Numbered from the stretch's first letter, positions 21,869-31,575 are shown. The stretch is DNA of 64,000 bases from Xanthomonas hortorum pv. pelargonii (GCF_024499015.1 NZ_CP098604.1:3534001-3598000); one strand, 5' to 3'. A program made the numbers and translations. The notes: generated from the letters alone by a model not told the origin.

Positions 21869-21953
21869 GAGATCGGTTGCTGATAAAGCAACGATAGGAA
21901 AGGCAGCGGCTGAGGCCATGAAAAGCGACGGCTGAGCAAGCAATGCTTGAAAG

Positions 21954-22128
21954 CCCCTCTCCCCCCGGGAGAGGGGTTGGGGTGAGGGTACGGTTTCTCC
22001 GGTTAGTGCCAAGCAAACGGCTGTCAGTCGCTGGCTTCGGTGAGGGGCATCAGCGCGTCCGGGAATCGGCTCTTCGGCTCGGTCAGACATCCTGTCTGAC
22101 TCGCCGCCGCGGCACATCCGTGTGCCGC
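21954..22128. repeat. Dispersed intergenic palindromes (three hairpins)
   Basis: The gap 21869-22349 holds no gene. It contains a 10-bp stem CCCCTCTCCC/GGGAGAGGGG (21954-21963 with 21967-21976, loop CCC). Further on are two adjacent hairpins: GTCAGACA/TGTCTGAC (22082-22089 with 22093-22100) and GCGGCACA/TGTGCCGC (22109-22116 with 22121-22128). From memory, sequences of this type recur many times in Xanthomonas intergenic regions; they could also act as transcript ends after maeB. Confidence 0.65.
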
Positions 22129-22349
22129 TCTCCGCCAATCCCCGGCCACGCTGCCGCCTTGGCGAGTCGTTGACATGATTTAGTCAAGACAAGCGAATTC
22201 TCCGTCGTGGTTTCCGTGGCCTGCGCGATTCTCGATGACAGCAGCAGAGCTTGTGCTGCATAACTGCGCGAGAGCAACTTGCGCCTGTCTGAGTGCGGCA
22301 AATGGTAATGCCATACCAACGCGACGATGGATAGCGTACAGCGCTAGCT

Positions 22350-25300
22350 TCAACGCACCGCAGGCGGCACGCCAAGCAACTCAATCTCCGCCAGCTGCAC
22401 TTTCCCAGGCGCGCTGAAGCGCAGTCGATATTCCACATACGCTCCAGGCCGAGCAATCCGAAACGGCCGCGTCTGCAACGGCCAATCGAACGCTTCATCA
22501 CGACGCTGATCAATCATCGTCCAGGCAGCACCAGGCGCACGGGCTTCCAACGTCCACCCAACTGCAGAAATCGCCGCATTGCCGCTGGTCAGTGTGTAGA
22601 GCGTCGGCGTAACGCGCGCAATGCCGCTGAGCGTCAGCGTCAGCGTCGATTTCGATTTCGATGTCGATGTCGATGTCGATGTCGATGCAACTGCAGCGAC
22701 CGTTCCCGCATCGTCGTCATGCAACGCAGCGACATCGCCACCATTGTCCAGCGTAATGCGCGCGGTGTCTCCGAGCAGATCCTGCAGCGGGGCAGGGCGT
22801 TTTCCGGGAGCAGTCAGCGACGGCGGCACATCGTCAGGCCCGGTGCCCCAGCGCGACGGTGTCGGTCCCATCACGAAGTCCAGCGTCGCGCCCTTTGCAA
22901 TGTCCACATGCGGCAACCAGGTCTTGCGCCAGGGTTTGCCGTTTACCCTGAGCGATTGCACATACACGTTCTGCGGCGAATTCTGCGGCGCATTGACAGT
23001 CAGTGTGCCGCCATTGGGCAGACGCACGCTGGCATGCGTGAACAGCGGCGAGCCGATCACATACTCCGGTGCGCCCATGCGCAGCGGATACAGCCCCAGC
23101 GCCGCGAACAGATACCACGCCGACATCTCGCCGTTGTCCTCATCGCCGGGATACCCCTGGCCGATCTCGCTGCCCAGATACAAGCGCGCGAGGATCTCGC
23201 GGGTAATGCGCTGTGTCTTCCATGGCTGCCCGGCGTACAGATACATCCACGGAAGATGGTGCGCGGTCTGATTACTAGGCGCATACATGCCCATGCGCAC
23301 GTCGCGCGCCTCGGTCATCTCGTGGATGGTGTCGCCATACGAGCCGGCAAACCTGGCTTCGGCGGTTTCGGGCGTGGCAAAGAATGTATCCAGTTTCGCG
23401 GCCAGTCCCGCGCGCCCGCCATACAGCGTGGCCAGGCCTTCGCCATCGTGCGGTGCGGTGAATGCAAACGTCCAGCCGCTGGATTCGGTGTAATCGTTGC
23501 CCCACACGCGCGGGTCGTACTGTGCAGCGTCCACACGCCAATGGCCGTCCGGCGTACGGCCCTGGAAGAAGCCGATCGACGGATCGAACAACGCCGAATA
23601 CCCGGCTGCACGATAGCGAAAATACAGCGCCTCGGTCGCGTAACGCTCGCGCGCTGTTGCCGTCGTCGCCTGCTTGGACAACGCATCGGCCATGTTGGAG
23701 ATGCCGAAGTCGTTAAGCGCGCCTTCCATCGACCACGACATGCCTTCGTGCGTGTCGGTATCGGCGTAACCGCGAAAGGTGGAACGCGCCATGCCTTTGC
23801 GGCCGACGTGGCGATCCGGCGCCACCACGGTCGCATTCTTCAGCGCGGCAACGTACGCCTCGGTCGGGTCGAAACCCTGCACGCCCTTTAGCCACGCATC
23901 GGCAAACGCCACATCGGAACTGGTGCCCACCATCAGATCGGCGTAACCGGGCGAGGACCAGCGCGCCACCCAGCCACCTGCACGCGATTGCTCCAGAAAG
24001 CCCTGCACGAATGCGCCGGCATCGTCGGATGCGAACAACGCATACGCCGGCCACGCGGTGCGGAAGGTGTCCCACAAGCCGTTGTTGACGTAGATCCGGC
24101 CATCGCGGATCGGCGCGAAACTGCGCGTCGCGCTGCCATCGATGTTGGTGTCCGACCAGCTGCTCTGGCTGGCGTAACGCCAGTCCGGCGCCGTCGCACT
24201 GCCGACGTTTTCATGGCCGGAATTGGGATACAGATGCAGCCGGTACAGATTGGAATACAGCGTGGTCTTCTGGTCGGCAGTGGCGTCGGGCACGTCGAAG
24301 CGACCCAGTAATGCGTCCCATGCATCCTGCGCACGCGCGGCGATTTGCTCGAAGGTTGCCTGCGGCGCGATCTCCAGTGCCAGATTGCGCTTGGCCTGAT
24401 CGAGCGAGATCAGCGAAGTGGCGATGCGCATCTGCACCTGCCGCGTGCTGCCCGCATCGAACTTGATCCAGCCGGTGGGCCGGCCGGTGTCGCTCAGGCC
24501 GTTGTTTTTCCATGGCGTATCGAAGCTGGCATAGACATACATGCGCGTCGCACCGGTCGACAGGCCGCTACGCACATCGGTGTAGCCGGAGAGCGTCTGT
24601 GTTGCAGCATCCAGGTGCAATCCACCGCGCGCGTCCACATTGTCGAACAGCAGATTGGCATCGCCCTGCGCCGGGAAGCGAAAGCGGAACAGCGCTGCAT
24701 GATCGGTCGGTGCGATCTCGGCCTGGATTCCGTTGTCCAACTGCACCGCGTAGCGATACGGTCGCGCGATTTCAGTGTCATGCGAGAAGGCCAGGGCGCG
24801 CTTGCTGCGATCGGCCTCCGGCGCTCCCTTACTCAGCGACGGCATCACCTGAAAGGTCTGGCGGTCGCCCATCCACGGACTCGGCTGATGGCTGAGCGAC
24901 AGCGCCTGCAAGCGCGGGCGGTTGTCCGCAGCGTTGTGTTCGTTCCAGCGATACAGCCAGGTCAGCGTTCCCGCATCGGTCACCGGCGTCCAGAAGTTGA
25001 AGCCATGCGGCACTGCGGTTGCAGGGAAATTATTGCCGCGCGAGAACGTGCCGTTTGACTGTGTGCCGCGCGTGGTCAGCACCCAGTCCGAAGGACGCGT
25101 TGCAGGAGTGAGCGGCACATCGGCAATGGCGATATCGTCGATCCAACCGGCACTGGCCTCACCTGCAGGCGGCGCAACCTCCAATTCGATCGCCACCACG
25201 CGGCGCCCACGTAAAGCGGCCACGTCCCCCAGCCGCACCGCCTTGCGCGCCCATTGCTGTGGATACAGCGTCTTCGAATCGCCTTGCGCATGCGCACCAA

Positions 25301-25748
25301 GTGCGACGCCATGTTGATCCTGCGCGGCGCTGGCAGACATACGCGTGCCGTCGTCCAGCAACAGATCCAACGACACATAGGTCGAGGCCACGTGATCGCT
25401 GCCCACACTTTCCGGCAATACCAGCCACGACAGCGTCGTATCGGGGCCTATCAAACTATCGCTACTAAACAAGGTGCGTCGCCCGCCCGCACCACGGCCG
25501 TCATACCGCAACGCATGCGCACCGCTGTAACCGGCGTTCGGCTTGGCTGCATACGGCGCAGCCGGACCCGTGCCGATTGCCATCTGCACATCGCCTGCCG
25601 CAGCGCTGACCGGCAAGGGCTGCCCCTCTTCGAACGAACTCGAAAAGCCGGTCGCCGCCCCAACCGGCAGTGGCGCGACGCAGGCCAGGACAACGGCAAT
25701 CGAGAACAACGAGCCACGCGGACGCAGCAGAACGACAGGCGAGGTCAC
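22350..25748 (-). CDS. GH92 family alpha-mannosidase, secreted
   Basis: A 1132-residue exported enzyme. The signal peptide ends near LPVGAATG. An N-terminal non-catalytic beta-rich region spans about 35-220, then the GH92 region begins with RGNNFPATAVPHGFNFW. Catalytic-core motifs include TFRTAWPAYALF, GNDYTESSGWTFAFTAPHDG, and GYPGDEDNGEMSAWYLF, whose acidic residues fit the calcium and catalytic sites. GH92 enzymes are calcium-dependent exo-alpha-mannosidases that trim mannose from N-glycans. In a plant-associated Xanthomonas, host high-mannose glycans are the likely substrate (inference). The start is a GTG at 25748 with AGGAG 10 nt upstream. Near the C-terminus a hexamer DNA repeat (22648-22688) encodes a Ser/Thr/Lys-rich linker before a discoidin-like tail. 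Confidence 0.9.
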   Translation of the reverse strand: MTSPVVLLRPRGSLFSIAVVLACVAPLPVGAATGFSSSFEEGQPLPVSAAAGDVQMAIGTGPAAPYAAKPNAGYSGAHALRYDGRGAGGRRTLFSSDSLIGPDTTLSWLVLPESVGSDHVASTYVSLDLLLDDGTRMSASAAQDQHGVALGAHAQGDSKTLYPQQWARKAVRLGDVAALRGRRVVAIELEVAPPAGEASAGWIDDIAIADVPLTPATRPSDWVLTTRGTQSNGTFSRGNNFPATAVPHGFNFWTPVTDAGTLTWLYRWNEHNAADNRPRLQALSLSHQPSPWMGDRQTFQVMPSLSKGAPEADRSKRALAFSHDTEIARPYRYAVQLDNGIQAEIAPTDHAALFRFRFPAQGDANLLFDNVDARGGLHLDAATQTLSGYTDVRSGLSTGATRMYVYASFDTPWKNNGLSDTGRPTGWIKFDAGSTRQVQMRIATSLISLDQAKRNLALEIAPQATFEQIAARAQDAWDALLGRFDVPDATADQKTTLYSNLYRLHLYPNSGHENVGSATAPDWRYASQSSWSDTNIDGSATRSFAPIRDGRIYVNNGLWDTFRTAWPAYALFASDDAGAFVQGFLEQSRAGGWVARWSSPGYADLMVGTSSDVAFADAWLKGVQGFDPTEAYVAALKNATVVAPDRHVGRKGMARSTFRGYADTDTHEGMSWSMEGALNDFGISNMADALSKQATTATARERYATEALYFRYRAAGYSALFDPSIGFFQGRTPDGHWRVDAAQYDPRVWGNDYTESSGWTFAFTAPHDGEGLATLYGGRAGLAAKLDTFFATPETAEARFAGSYGDTIHEMTEARDVRMGMYAPSNQTAHHLPWMYLYAGQPWKTQRITREILARLYLGSEIGQGYPGDEDNGEMSAWYLFAALGLYPLRMGAPEYVIGSPLFTHASVRLPNGGTLTVNAPQNSPQNVYVQSLRVNGKPWRKTWLPHVDIAKGATLDFVMGPTPSRWGTGPDDVPPSLTAPGKRPAPLQDLLGDTARITLDNGGDVAALHDDDAGTVAAVASTSTSTSTSKSKSTLTLTLSGIARVTPTLYTLTSGNAAISAVGWTLEARAPGAAWTMIDQRRDEAFDWPLQTRPFRIARPGAYVEYRLRFSAPGKVQLAEIELLGVPPAVR
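22648..22688 (-). repeat. In-frame hexanucleotide repeat inside the GH92 gene
   Basis: About six tandem copies of GATGTC/GATTTC. On the coding strand they give alternating Thr/Ser then Lys/Ser residues (TSTSTSTSKSKST). The unit is a multiple of three, so copy-number change would lengthen or shorten a linker without breaking the frame. GCGTCA copies just before it (from 22631) extend the low-complexity tract. Confidence 0.8.
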
Positions 25749-26088
25749 GTGGTGATGTCTCCTTGGCTAGCGACGTAGCAGGGCGTGTACGGTTGACGGA
25801 TGTGCGCGGTCTTTGCAGATCACCCAATCTGATCCCGATGCGCAATTGCCCAGCGATGATAATCGCGATGTTCCGGCGTTGTGGCGTTGTGGCGTGGTGG
25901 CGTGGCGCTGCCGCGCCGGCCGCGGCGGGGCAGGTCATTGCCGGACCAGCCACAGCGCCATCCGCTTCCGCCGCCCGGCCTCCCGCCGAGACCAGCGCAA
26001 CCCCAACCCACCCAGCCCGGTCAATGGGCCGATCACCACGCAGGCTGCTAGAATCCGCGCTCTGCCTTGCCTTTACGATCGTGCCGCC
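25749..26088. other. Intergenic gap with short GTGGC repeats
   Basis: 340 bp between the GH92 gene and the zinc-finger gene. It contains a run of GTTGTGGC/GTGGTGGC units near 25878-25908 and an otherwise GC-rich sequence. No convincing gene or terminator was seen. It should hold the divergent promoters. Confidence 0.4.
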
Positions 26089-26286
26089 ATGAGCCAGACC
26101 GCCACCGCGCCCGCCAATGCCGAATCGCGCTACACCGTGCACCGCGGCGATCTGCCGCTGAGCTGCCCGACGCCGCAGATGGCGCTGTGGAACTCGCATC
26201 CGCGTGTGTACCTGCCGATCGAAGACGAGCCCAACTGCGAAGCCAAGTGCCCGTATTGCGGCGCGTTGTTCGTGCTCGCCGACTGA
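26089..26286 (+). CDS. Small zinc-finger (CHCC-type) protein
   Basis: A 65-residue protein with the CHCC zinc-finger pattern: C26, H37, C54 and C57 (LSCP...NSHPRVYL...AKCPYCGALF), plus an extra C50. This is the bacterial relative of the mitochondrial complex-I subunit NDUFS6 zinc domain. The function in bacteria is unsettled. It is encoded 10 bp before the glycosyltransferase gene, so they are probably cotranscribed. The ATG at 26089 begins a natural soluble N-terminus. Confidence 0.88.
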   Translation: MSQTATAPANAESRYTVHRGDLPLSCPTPQMALWNSHPRVYLPIEDEPNCEAKCPYCGALFVLAD

Positions 26287-26296
26287 TCCTGGCCGG

Positions 26297-27409
26297 ATGC
26301 ACCGCCTGACCGTGGTGCAACTGCTGCCGGCGCTGCAGTCCGGCGGCGTCGAGCGCTCCACCCTGGAAATCGCCGCTGCGCTGGTGCGCGCCGGCCACCG
26401 CGCCGTGGTGGTCTCTGCCGGCGGTCGCCTGGTCCAGCCGTTGCTGGAGGTGGGCGGCGAACATCTCACCCTGGAGATCGGGCGCAAGTCGCTGCTGACC
26501 TTGCGCCACGTGGTCGGCCTGCGCCGGCTATTTGCCGAACTTGGTGCCGACATCGTGCACGCGCGCTCGCGCCTGCCGGCCTGGCTGGGCTGGTACGCGT
26601 TGCGCGGCATGCCGCAGGCCACACGGCCGCGCTTTGTTACCACGGTGCACGGGCTCAATTCGCCCAGCCGCTACAGCGCGGTGATGACATACGGCGAACG
26701 GGTGATCTGCGTCTCGCAGACGGTGCGCGAGTACGTGTGCACCCACTATCCGCAGACCGACCGCGCGCGCTTGCGCACCATCCCGCGCGGTGTCGATATC
26801 GCGCAGTTCCCGCGTCGCCCGCACCCCGATCACCGCGCACGCAAATGGGTGCAGACCCTGTTGCCCGGTTGGCCGGCCGACGCCCCATTGCTGTTGCTGC
26901 CCGGCCGCGGCACGCGCCTGAAAGGTCATGCCGACGGCCTGCAATTGCTGGCCGACGTGCGCGCTGCCGGCGTGCCGGCCTGGTTGTGGCTGCCGGGCGC
27001 GCGCGAGCCGGGCCGCGAAGCTTATGTGCGCGAGCTGGAAGCCGAGGCTGCCAGACTGGGCGTGGCCGAGGCGGTCGCCTTCACCGAGCCCACCGCACGC
27101 ATCGCCGAGGCCTATGCGGCCAGCGATCTGGTGCTGCAGCTCTCGCGCAAGCCCGAAGCGTTCGGCCGCACCGTGGTGGAGGCCTTGTCGGTGGGCCGGC
27201 CGGTGTTGGGCTGGGCACACGGTGGTGTCGGCGAGTTGCTGGCCGAACTGCAGCCGGCCGGCGCAGTGCCGGCGTTCGATGCCCAGGCGCTGAGCACTCA
27301 GGCACTCAGCATGCTGCAGCAGGCGCCGACACCGCCAGCTGCGCTCCCCTATACGTTGCAGGCCATGCAATCGGCCACCTTGAAGGTCTATGACGAACTC
27401 CGCCGCTGA
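26297..27409 (+). CDS. Glycosyltransferase family 4 protein
   Basis: A 370-residue GT-B-fold glycosyltransferase. The N-terminal half has LPALQSGGVERSTLEIAAALV, VHARSRLPAWLG and TTVHGLNSPSRYS. The C-terminal donor-binding half has LLLPGRGTRLKGHADGLQ and the acidic motif KPEAFGRTVVEALSVGRPVLG, the EX7E-type signature of family 4 retaining transferases. Its last 20 bp overlap the downstream O-antigen-ligase-like gene, so both belong to one transcription unit. With lpxL-type and waaA genes nearby, addition of a core or surface-polysaccharide sugar is likely. The donor and acceptor are unknown. Confidence 0.87.
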   Translation: MHRLTVVQLLPALQSGGVERSTLEIAAALVRAGHRAVVVSAGGRLVQPLLEVGGEHLTLEIGRKSLLTLRHVVGLRRLFAELGADIVHARSRLPAWLGWYALRGMPQATRPRFVTTVHGLNSPSRYSAVMTYGERVICVSQTVREYVCTHYPQTDRARLRTIPRGVDIAQFPRRPHPDHRARKWVQTLLPGWPADAPLLLLPGRGTRLKGHADGLQLLADVRAAGVPAWLWLPGAREPGREAYVRELEAEAARLGVAEAVAFTEPTARIAEAYAASDLVLQLSRKPEAFGRTVVEALSVGRPVLGWAHGGVGELLAELQPAGAVPAFDAQALSTQALSMLQQAPTPPAALPYTLQAMQSATLKVYDELRR

Positions 27410-28724
27410 GGCCATCCCACCCGCGCCCACGTTGACGCCCGATGCCGGTCGCTGGGCACCGCTATGGGTGATCCTGTTCGTGGCGCTATGGCCCACGCCC
27501 GGGCTGGCCGAAACGGTGTTGTCGCTGGGCGCAGTGTTCGCCGCTTATCGCCTGTTGCATGCGCGTTTCCGTGGTGGCACGCGGTTGCTCAGCGGCGCGG
27601 CGTGGGCGCTGACCAGTGTGTTGTTCTTCGCGTACTGGTTGCCGCAGATGTTGTCGGCATTCGATGCGGTGGACGTAGGGCGCGCGCTGCGTAAATCGGC
27701 CACCGATCTGCGCTATCTGCCTTTCATGTGGTTGTGCGCGATCGCGGTGGCCAATGCGCAGCGCCGCCGGCGCACCTTCATCGGCCTGGCGGTGATCGGC
27801 GGGGTGTGGACGCTGGACGCACTGCTGCAGGCCGCATTCGGCAGCAGCCCGTTGTTCTTCGGCCTGGATCAGATCAAGCAATTGATCAGCGGGCATGGCC
27901 TGTGTACGGCGGAAGAATTGGCACTGGTCGACCGCCTCAGCGGCGTGCTGGGCCCGTGCAATCTCAAGTTCGGGCAGACCCTGGCCAGTCTGTCGCCGTT
28001 CCTGCTGCTTGCGCTCGGGCGGCGCACTGCGTGGGCGTGGGCGGGCGCTGCGGCAGCTGTTGGCGTGGTGCTGGTATTGGCCGGTTCGCGCGCCTCGTGG
28101 ATCACCTACGGCGTGATCGTGCTGCTCTCCGGCTGGCAGTTGCTGGGCGGCCGTCGGCTGCTCGCGGTGGCGGTGGTCGGCGCGCTGTTGGCCGTTGGCG
28201 TGGTGGCGATGGCACCGCAAGCGCGCGAGCGCATCCAGCGCACCGCGTTGGCCTTCAGCAATGGCGAACAAGGCGTCGACCAGGCCTTGTCCGGGCGTGC
28301 GCAGATCTGGGGCGCGGCGCTGTGCATGATCCGCGCGCATCCGCTCAACGGTGTGGGCGCGCGCGGGTTCCGCCAGGCATATCCGGCCTGCAATCCGGCA
28401 CCGGAACAAGCGCCGGCATGGGGCGGTGGTCCGGCCTTCCATGCACACCAGATCGTGCTGGAAATTCTTGCCGAAACCGGCGTCATCGGGTTGCTGCTAT
28501 GGCTGGCCGGTGCGGCGCAGGCGTGGCGCGCGTGGCGCTATTCCAGCGTTGCGGCGCGTGAGCAGGCACGTCCGGCGATGATCGCGTTGGTGGCAACGGT
28601 CTTTCCGCTCAACACGCATCTGGCGTTCTATTCCAGCTTCTGGGGTGGCCTGAGCCTGATGCTGGCCGGCTTGTATGCCGGTGCCTTGCTCAACGACGAC
28701 GCAGATCAGCCACCGTCGCGATAG
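27390..28724 (+). CDS. O-antigen ligase-like membrane protein (WaaL/RfaL type)
   Basis: A 444-residue polytopic protein with about 10-11 membrane helices and a large periplasmic loop. That loop contains the Wzy_C/O-antigen-ligase signature GRAQIWGAALCMIRAHPLNGVGARGFR followed by AFHAHQIVLEILAETGVIG; the conserved Arg and His residues are in place. Such proteins ligate polymer to lipid A-core (WaaL) or polymerise O-units (Wzy); the two cannot be separated by sequence alone. Overlap with the preceding glycosyltransferase supports a lipopolysaccharide role. It is probably the last gene of the unit beginning at 26089. Confidence 0.83.
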   Translation: MTNSAAEAIPPAPTLTPDAGRWAPLWVILFVALWPTPGLAETVLSLGAVFAAYRLLHARFRGGTRLLSGAAWALTSVLFFAYWLPQMLSAFDAVDVGRALRKSATDLRYLPFMWLCAIAVANAQRRRRTFIGLAVIGGVWTLDALLQAAFGSSPLFFGLDQIKQLISGHGLCTAEELALVDRLSGVLGPCNLKFGQTLASLSPFLLLALGRRTAWAWAGAAAAVGVVLVLAGSRASWITYGVIVLLSGWQLLGGRRLLAVAVVGALLAVGVVAMAPQARERIQRTALAFSNGEQGVDQALSGRAQIWGAALCMIRAHPLNGVGARGFRQAYPACNPAPEQAPAWGGGPAFHAHQIVLEILAETGVIGLLLWLAGAAQAWRAWRYSSVAAREQARPAMIALVATVFPLNTHLAFYSSFWGGLSLMLAGLYAGALLNDDADQPPSR

Positions 28725-28915
28725 GCGTGGCGCTCAAGACGATTGCGCCCAGCGCCAGATTACGCACGGCAGACGAGGATCGCGCGTCAATTGCAGTTGC
28801 TTACGCGACGTGCGCACTCATCCCTACGATCACTCGCGACGGACTCCTGGCTGGTTCTGTAAACCAAGGCAGTCATCTGCGAACGCATGCGTGACGCAGC
28901 TGCGCTGCATCTACA

Positions 28916-29836
28916 TCACCGATAGAAATCGCTGCGCCCGCCCGGCTGGCGTTTGAAGCGCCGATGGATCCACAGGTACTGATCCGGCGCCTCGCGCACC
29001 ATGTCCTCGATCGCCGCATTGACCTGCGCGGTATCGGCGATCACATCGTCGGAGGGAATGCCTGCCAGCGGCGGTGCGATCTTGAGGATGTAGCGGCCGC
29101 CTTCGCGCCGATGGAAATACGGCACCACCGCGCAACCGGTCAACCGCGCCAGCTGGTGCGTGGCGGTAATGGTGGAAGCCGGATGCCCGAAGAACGGCAC
29201 AAACACGGTGTCCTTGCCGCGCATGTCCTGATCCGGCGCATACCACAGAAAGCCGCCGCGCTTGAGATGCTTGATGGTGGCGCGAAGATCCTCGTTGGCG
29301 AACATGTGCGTGGCATAGCGCAGCCGCCCGCGTTTGACCGCCCATTCGAACACCGGGTTGCGATGCTTGCGGTACATGCCGGCCAGCGGCACGTGATCGC
29401 ACAGCAGCCGCCCGCACATTTCCAGCGTCATGAAGTGGCCGGACACCAGCAACACGCCGCGCTTCTGCTCCTGCAGACGCTGCAGATGCTCCAGCCCTTC
29501 GATCTGCACGCCCGGACGAATGGCATCGATACTGCCCCACCAGGCGCGCGCGAATTCGAACAGGCCCACGCCCAGCGCATCGAAACTATCGCGCAACAGC
29601 CGCGCTCGCCAGGCATCGTCCTGCTCGGGAAAACACAGTTTGAGATTGACCTCGGCCGCGCGCCGACGTGTGCCCGCCAGACGCAGCGTGAGCCAGCCGA
29701 CCCCGCGGCCCAACGCCCGTTGCAGCATCCAGGGCAGGCGCCCGGCCAGCATCATCAATGCAAGGCCCAGATACATCGGCCAGTGCTTGGGGGTGCGCAG
29801 GGAAGGGCGGACGGCGACGTTGGCGGGTTCGGACAT
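28916..29836 (-). CDS. Lipid A acyltransferase, LpxL/HtrB family
   Basis: A 306-residue late acyltransferase that transfers a fatty acyl chain to Kdo2-lipid IVA. The catalytic HX4E motif is H134-FMTL-E139 (SGHFMTLEMCGRLL). The conserved GMYRKHRNPVFEW and FLWYAPDQD segments match the family. An N-terminal hydrophobic anchor is at residues 20-37. It is transcribed divergently from waaA, 76 bp away, so lipid A acylation and Kdo transfer genes share an intergenic promoter region. Whether it acts as LpxL, LpxM or LpxP cannot be told from sequence. Confidence 0.9.
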   Translation of the reverse strand: MSEPANVAVRPSLRTPKHWPMYLGLALMMLAGRLPWMLQRALGRGVGWLTLRLAGTRRRAAEVNLKLCFPEQDDAWRARLLRDSFDALGVGLFEFARAWWGSIDAIRPGVQIEGLEHLQRLQEQKRGVLLVSGHFMTLEMCGRLLCDHVPLAGMYRKHRNPVFEWAVKRGRLRYATHMFANEDLRATIKHLKRGGFLWYAPDQDMRGKDTVFVPFFGHPASTITATHQLARLTGCAVVPYFHRREGGRYILKIAPPLAGIPSDDVIADTAQVNAAIEDMVREAPDQYLWIHRRFKRQPGGRSDFYR

Positions 29837-29912
29837 GGTCTAATTCTAAGTGATTGCGTGCGCCGGGCAGCGTGCACATGCGCACGTGTGGGCGCTCCCG
29901 TATCCTGCACGC

Positions 29913-31229
29913 ATGCGGAAAGACCCGATCGAATGGCTGTTGCGCGGGCTGTACTCGGCGCTGTTGTACCTGTTGCTGCCGGTGACGGTGTACCACCTGG
30001 TATGGCGCGGGTTTCGCGTGCGCGAATACTTCAATCGCTGGAACGAGCGCTATGCGTCCTACACGCATGCCTGCGGTCGCCCGCGCGTGTGGGTGCATGC
30101 GGTATCGGTGGGCGAGGTCAATGCCGCCGCGCCGCTGGTCAATGCCTTGCGTGCGCAGCGTCCGGATATCCGCTGGGTCATCACCACCATCACCCCCACC
30201 GGCTCCGAGCGCGTGCGCGCGGTGTGGGGCGATGCGGTGGACCATGTATATCTGCCCTACGACGTGCCCGGCAGCGTGGGCCGGTTCCTGGAGCATTTCC
30301 GCCCGCGGTTGGCGTTGATTCTGGAGACCGAGCTGTGGCCGAACATGTTGTTCGGTTGCCGCGACCGCAACATTCCGGTGTACATCCTCAACGCGCGGCT
30401 GTCGGCGCGTTCGCTGCGCGGCTATCGCGTGCTGGCACCCTTGATCAGCCGGGCACTGCGCACCGTCACCTGCGTGGCAGCGCAATCGCACGACGATGCC
30501 GAGCGTTTTCTCACGCTGGGTGCGCGCCCAGATCAAGTGATCGCGCTGGGCAATCTCAAATTCGATATCGCCGCGCCCGCACAGTTGCAGGCCCTGGTCG
30601 CGCAGTTTCATACGCACGTGCCGGCAACGCTACCGGTGTGGATTGCCGCCAGCACGCACGAAGGTGAGGAGGCGGCTGTGGCCGACATCCATGCGCGCCT
30701 GCTACTGCAATTTCCTGATCTATTGATGTTATGGGCGCCGCGGCATCCCGAGCGTTTTCCCAAGGTCGAGGCGCTGGCGCGCGAACGTGGTTGGTCGGTG
30801 TCCACACGCAAAACCAAGCAGTGGCCACAGGCGCGCGACAAGGTATTCGTCATCGATACCTTGGGCGAGCTGATGAGTTTCTATGCCTGCGCGCAGGTTG
30901 CCTTCGTCGGCGGCAGTCTGCAGCCGATCGGCGGGCACAACCTGCTCGAACCGGCAGCGGTTGGCACGCCGGCGGTGACCGGCCCGCATCTGCATAATTT
31001 CTCGGAGATCTCGCGGCGCATGCGCGAGGCCGACGCGGTGACCATCTGCGAAGACGCCGACAGCGTGTATCACTATCTCGCGCGTCTGCTCGGCGACCCG
31101 GCCCAGCGCGAGGCGATGGCTGCCGCAGGCCTGGCGCTGGTCGCCAACGGCAAGGGCGCAGTGGCACGCACGCTGGTGCAGATCGCGCCGGACCTGCCGC
31201 CGGTGGTCAGCGAGGGTGTGGCGTCCTGA
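29913..31229 (+). CDS. waaA: 3-deoxy-D-manno-octulosonic acid (Kdo) transferase
   Basis: A 438-residue inner-membrane glycosyltransferase that adds Kdo to lipid IVA. An N-terminal membrane anchor (about 8-30) precedes the GT-B core: VWVHAVSVGEVNAAAPLV, the catalytic-region LETELWPNMLFGC, NARLSARSLRGY, and the C-terminal FVGGSLQPIGGHNLLEPAAVGTPAVTGP. All are hallmarks of WaaA/KdtA. The ATG at 29913 is preferred; upstream in-frame ATG 29850 would add non-conserved residues. It diverges from the lipid A acyltransferase gene. Confidence 0.95.
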   Translation: MRKDPIEWLLRGLYSALLYLLLPVTVYHLVWRGFRVREYFNRWNERYASYTHACGRPRVWVHAVSVGEVNAAAPLVNALRAQRPDIRWVITTITPTGSERVRAVWGDAVDHVYLPYDVPGSVGRFLEHFRPRLALILETELWPNMLFGCRDRNIPVYILNARLSARSLRGYRVLAPLISRALRTVTCVAAQSHDDAERFLTLGARPDQVIALGNLKFDIAAPAQLQALVAQFHTHVPATLPVWIAASTHEGEEAAVADIHARLLLQFPDLLMLWAPRHPERFPKVEALARERGWSVSTRKTKQWPQARDKVFVIDTLGELMSFYACAQVAFVGGSLQPIGGHNLLEPAAVGTPAVTGPHLHNFSEISRRMREADAVTICEDADSVYHYLARLLGDPAQREAMAAAGLALVANGKGAVARTLVQIAPDLPPVVSEGVAS

Positions 31230-31473
31230 AGATGTAGCTGCGTTCGCTCTGCATCGTTGCGGTGAAACTGTGGCAGTCATGCTCAGTCACATCATCAAGC
31301 CACCTTGGAGCTGCTAACAAGACGTAGCGATCGCGCAGTCGGTTTGTTAGCCGTTTTCGGCGTCATCTGGAGAGTCTCAAGCCACATTGGTCGAGCGAGC
31401 GGTGAGGACACCGCACCAGACAGTTTGCTGTTCGCTTTGAGAAGAGCTAAGCACACCGACCATCTCGACTGGT
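31230..31473. other. Non-coding region after waaA
   Basis: Part of a 619-bp gap with no gene. This first 244 bp contains a short inverted repeat GCTAACAA/TTGTTAGC (31313-31320 with 31344-31351) and no other clear structure. It is followed by the nested-palindrome element and a 69-bp tandem repeat. Confidence 0.5.
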
Positions 31474-31575
31474 CCTTGCCCGCCCACCGTTGCGGGACCT
31501 TACGCGGCATGGATGCCGCGTAAGAGCCTACATGGACGTACTTGCGGCGTGTCCCGCGATGGTGGTCGGGCAAGG
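31474..31575 (+). repeat. Nested-palindrome element, copy A
   Basis: Outer 25-nt arms 31474-31498 and 31551-31575 pair at 22 Watson-Crick and 2 G-T positions, with one mismatch. Inside lies a perfect 11-bp inner palindrome, TTACGCGGCAT/ATGCCGCGTAA (31500-31510 with 31513-31523), and then GAGCCTACATGGACG and CTTGCGGCGT. The core of about 52 nt is nearly identical in copy C (43435-43536) and recognisable in reverse in copy B (43137-43239). Confidence 0.85.

Noticed and set aside
31313..31351. GCTAACAA/TTGTTAGC pair as an integron attC site
   Set aside because: Only 39 bp end to end, core sites do not fit the attC consensus fully, and there is no integrase or cassette nearby.
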